Positions 4,898 to 5,508 of a DNA stretch of 5,508 nucleotides are shown here, piece after piece; the stretch's first letter is position 1; every line of letters starts with the position of its first letter. The DNA lies in the NCBI GenBank assembly GCA_945787305.1, contig CALZIH010000207.1, positions 1 through 5,508 on the forward strand, given 5' to 3'. A program made the position numbers and the translations under genes. Under the pieces are notes generated by a model, which saw only the letters and a program-made list of their open reading frames with translations, was not told the DNA's origin and did not search any database. Source of the stretch: an uncultured Desulfobulbaceae bacterium (GTDB taxonomy: Bacteria > Desulfobacterota > Desulfobulbia > Desulfobulbales > Desulfobulbaceae).

Positions 4898-5508
4898 AAC
4901 GTTTAGAAAAGGTCGCTGTTGTATTTGCTGTGGTTCTGTTGCTTCCGTTATCTGCTTCTGGGACTTCGTGCTACAGTTTTATGAATAGTGGTAGTCGTGG
5001 CTATCAAGCTGATACATTAAAAAATGAAGGGCATGTAGATCGGCAGCGTTATCTGCAACTGATCTCCGGTGTTGTTCAGTATATTGGCTGGGCAACATCG
5101 GGGCCGAATACATCAAGCCGGACCGATGATCCTCTGTCGTATTACCTCAAGCAGCGGCCGAATAAGCGAAGAGCAGGGCTCAACCTAGGTTGGTTGTTCG
5201 ATAGCGGAAAAGACTCTCAAGGATTGAGCGGTTGGTTTCCACGGAATAGCGCAAGTAGCAGGTTTTTTCGTACAGAGAGCTTCAGCAAATATTTTGTTGA
5301 AAAGGAAACGAAACCCAATGGTATGTCAAATAGCTCAATATGGCGTAAAGATGAGTATGGCACTGGGCTGAGCATAAACAAGGTTGCAGACACTGCAGAT
5401 ATTGGCCATCCCCTGGCTCCTTCCCAACCAGTACCTGAACCCGGGACAATGTTCTTGATGGGACTCGGCATGTTGGGTTTGGCCTGTTCTTGTCGATCTC
5501 GTCGGCAA
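4894..5508 (+). CDS. PEP-CTERM sorting-signal surface protein (runs off the window)
   Basis: This frame is open for 205 codons to the last base with no stop, so the annotated end is the window edge. An N-terminal signal peptide is clear: KR near the start, hydrophobic core VAVVFAVVLLLPLSA (7-21), and likely cleavage near residues 22-24. The C-terminus has the three-part PEP-CTERM signal: VPEPGT (180-185, P181-E182-P183), a hydrophobic helix (186-197) and a basic tail (RSRR, 201-204) after a Cys-Ser-Cys. Such proteins are exported by Sec, then recognised and processed by an exosortase, usually in polysaccharide-producing bacteria. Because the basic tail has already been reached, the stop codon should be only a few bases beyond the window. 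The mature part (about 25-178) is polar, rich in Ser, Gly and Asn with scattered Trp and Tyr; I recognise no domain in it. The start ATG 4894 follows GGGGG (4884-4888). It lies 78 bp after the PilZ gene and probably shares its sigma-54 promoter. Confidence 0.88.
   Translation, partial: MKRLEKVAVVFAVVLLLPLSASGTSCYSFMNSGSRGYQADTLKNEGHVDRQRYLQLISGVVQYIGWATSGPNTSSRTDDPLSYYLKQRPNKRRAGLNLGWLFDSGKDSQGLSGWFPRNSASSRFFRTESFSKYFVEKETKPNGMSNSSIWRKDEYGTGLSINKVADTADIGHPLAPSQPVPEPGTMFLMGLGMLGLACSCRSRRQ

Noticed and set aside
5217..5471. 84-residue ORF on the - strand
   Set aside because: It is antisense to the PEP-CTERM gene, whose signal peptide and sorting signal establish the + strand frame.

Overview
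The window comes from a Gram-negative bacterium. A sigma-54 activator, a CHASE2-type class III nucleotide cyclase, a PilZ protein and a PEP-CTERM surface protein together suggest a free-living, biofilm-forming, exosortase-bearing lineage. My best guess is a deltaproteobacterium (Desulfobacterota, perhaps Desulfobulbales-like), but this is inferred from gene content and not from any marker gene. All four genes lie on the + strand, and there are no rRNA, tRNA, mobile-element or CRISPR signals.

Layout. Positions 50-1606 encode a GAF / AAA+ / Fis-type sigma-54 activator (bEBP) with an intact GAFTGA loop. Twenty-two bases later, 1629-3887 encodes a membrane-bound CHASE2-cyclase, probably in the same transcript. 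A gap of about 400 bp (3888-4290) follows. It is rich in pyrimidines on the + strand and carries an 11-bp direct repeat spaced 22 bp, a hyphenated inverted repeat, a near-consensus -24/-12 sigma-54 promoter and a leader hairpin. The promoter faces a small membrane-anchored PilZ gene (4291-4815) and then a secreted protein gene (4894 to the window edge). That last gene ends in a textbook PEP-CTERM sorting signal. It is easily missed because it has no stop codon inside the window.

How the genes may work together (inference). The bEBP encoded here, or a relative, would activate the sigma-54 promoter and so switch on the PilZ protein and the PEP-CTERM protein. The CHASE2 cyclase would turn an extracytoplasmic cue into a cyclic nucleotide. 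The bEBP's GAF domain keeps part of the NKFDE motif of cyclic-nucleotide-binding GAF domains, so it could be the receiver. PilZ would add a c-di-GMP input. The region thus reads as a compact signalling-to-surface-protein module: two possible second messengers, one enhancer-dependent promoter, and one exosortase substrate whose mature part I do not recognise. No exosortase, polysaccharide or RpoN gene is visible here.
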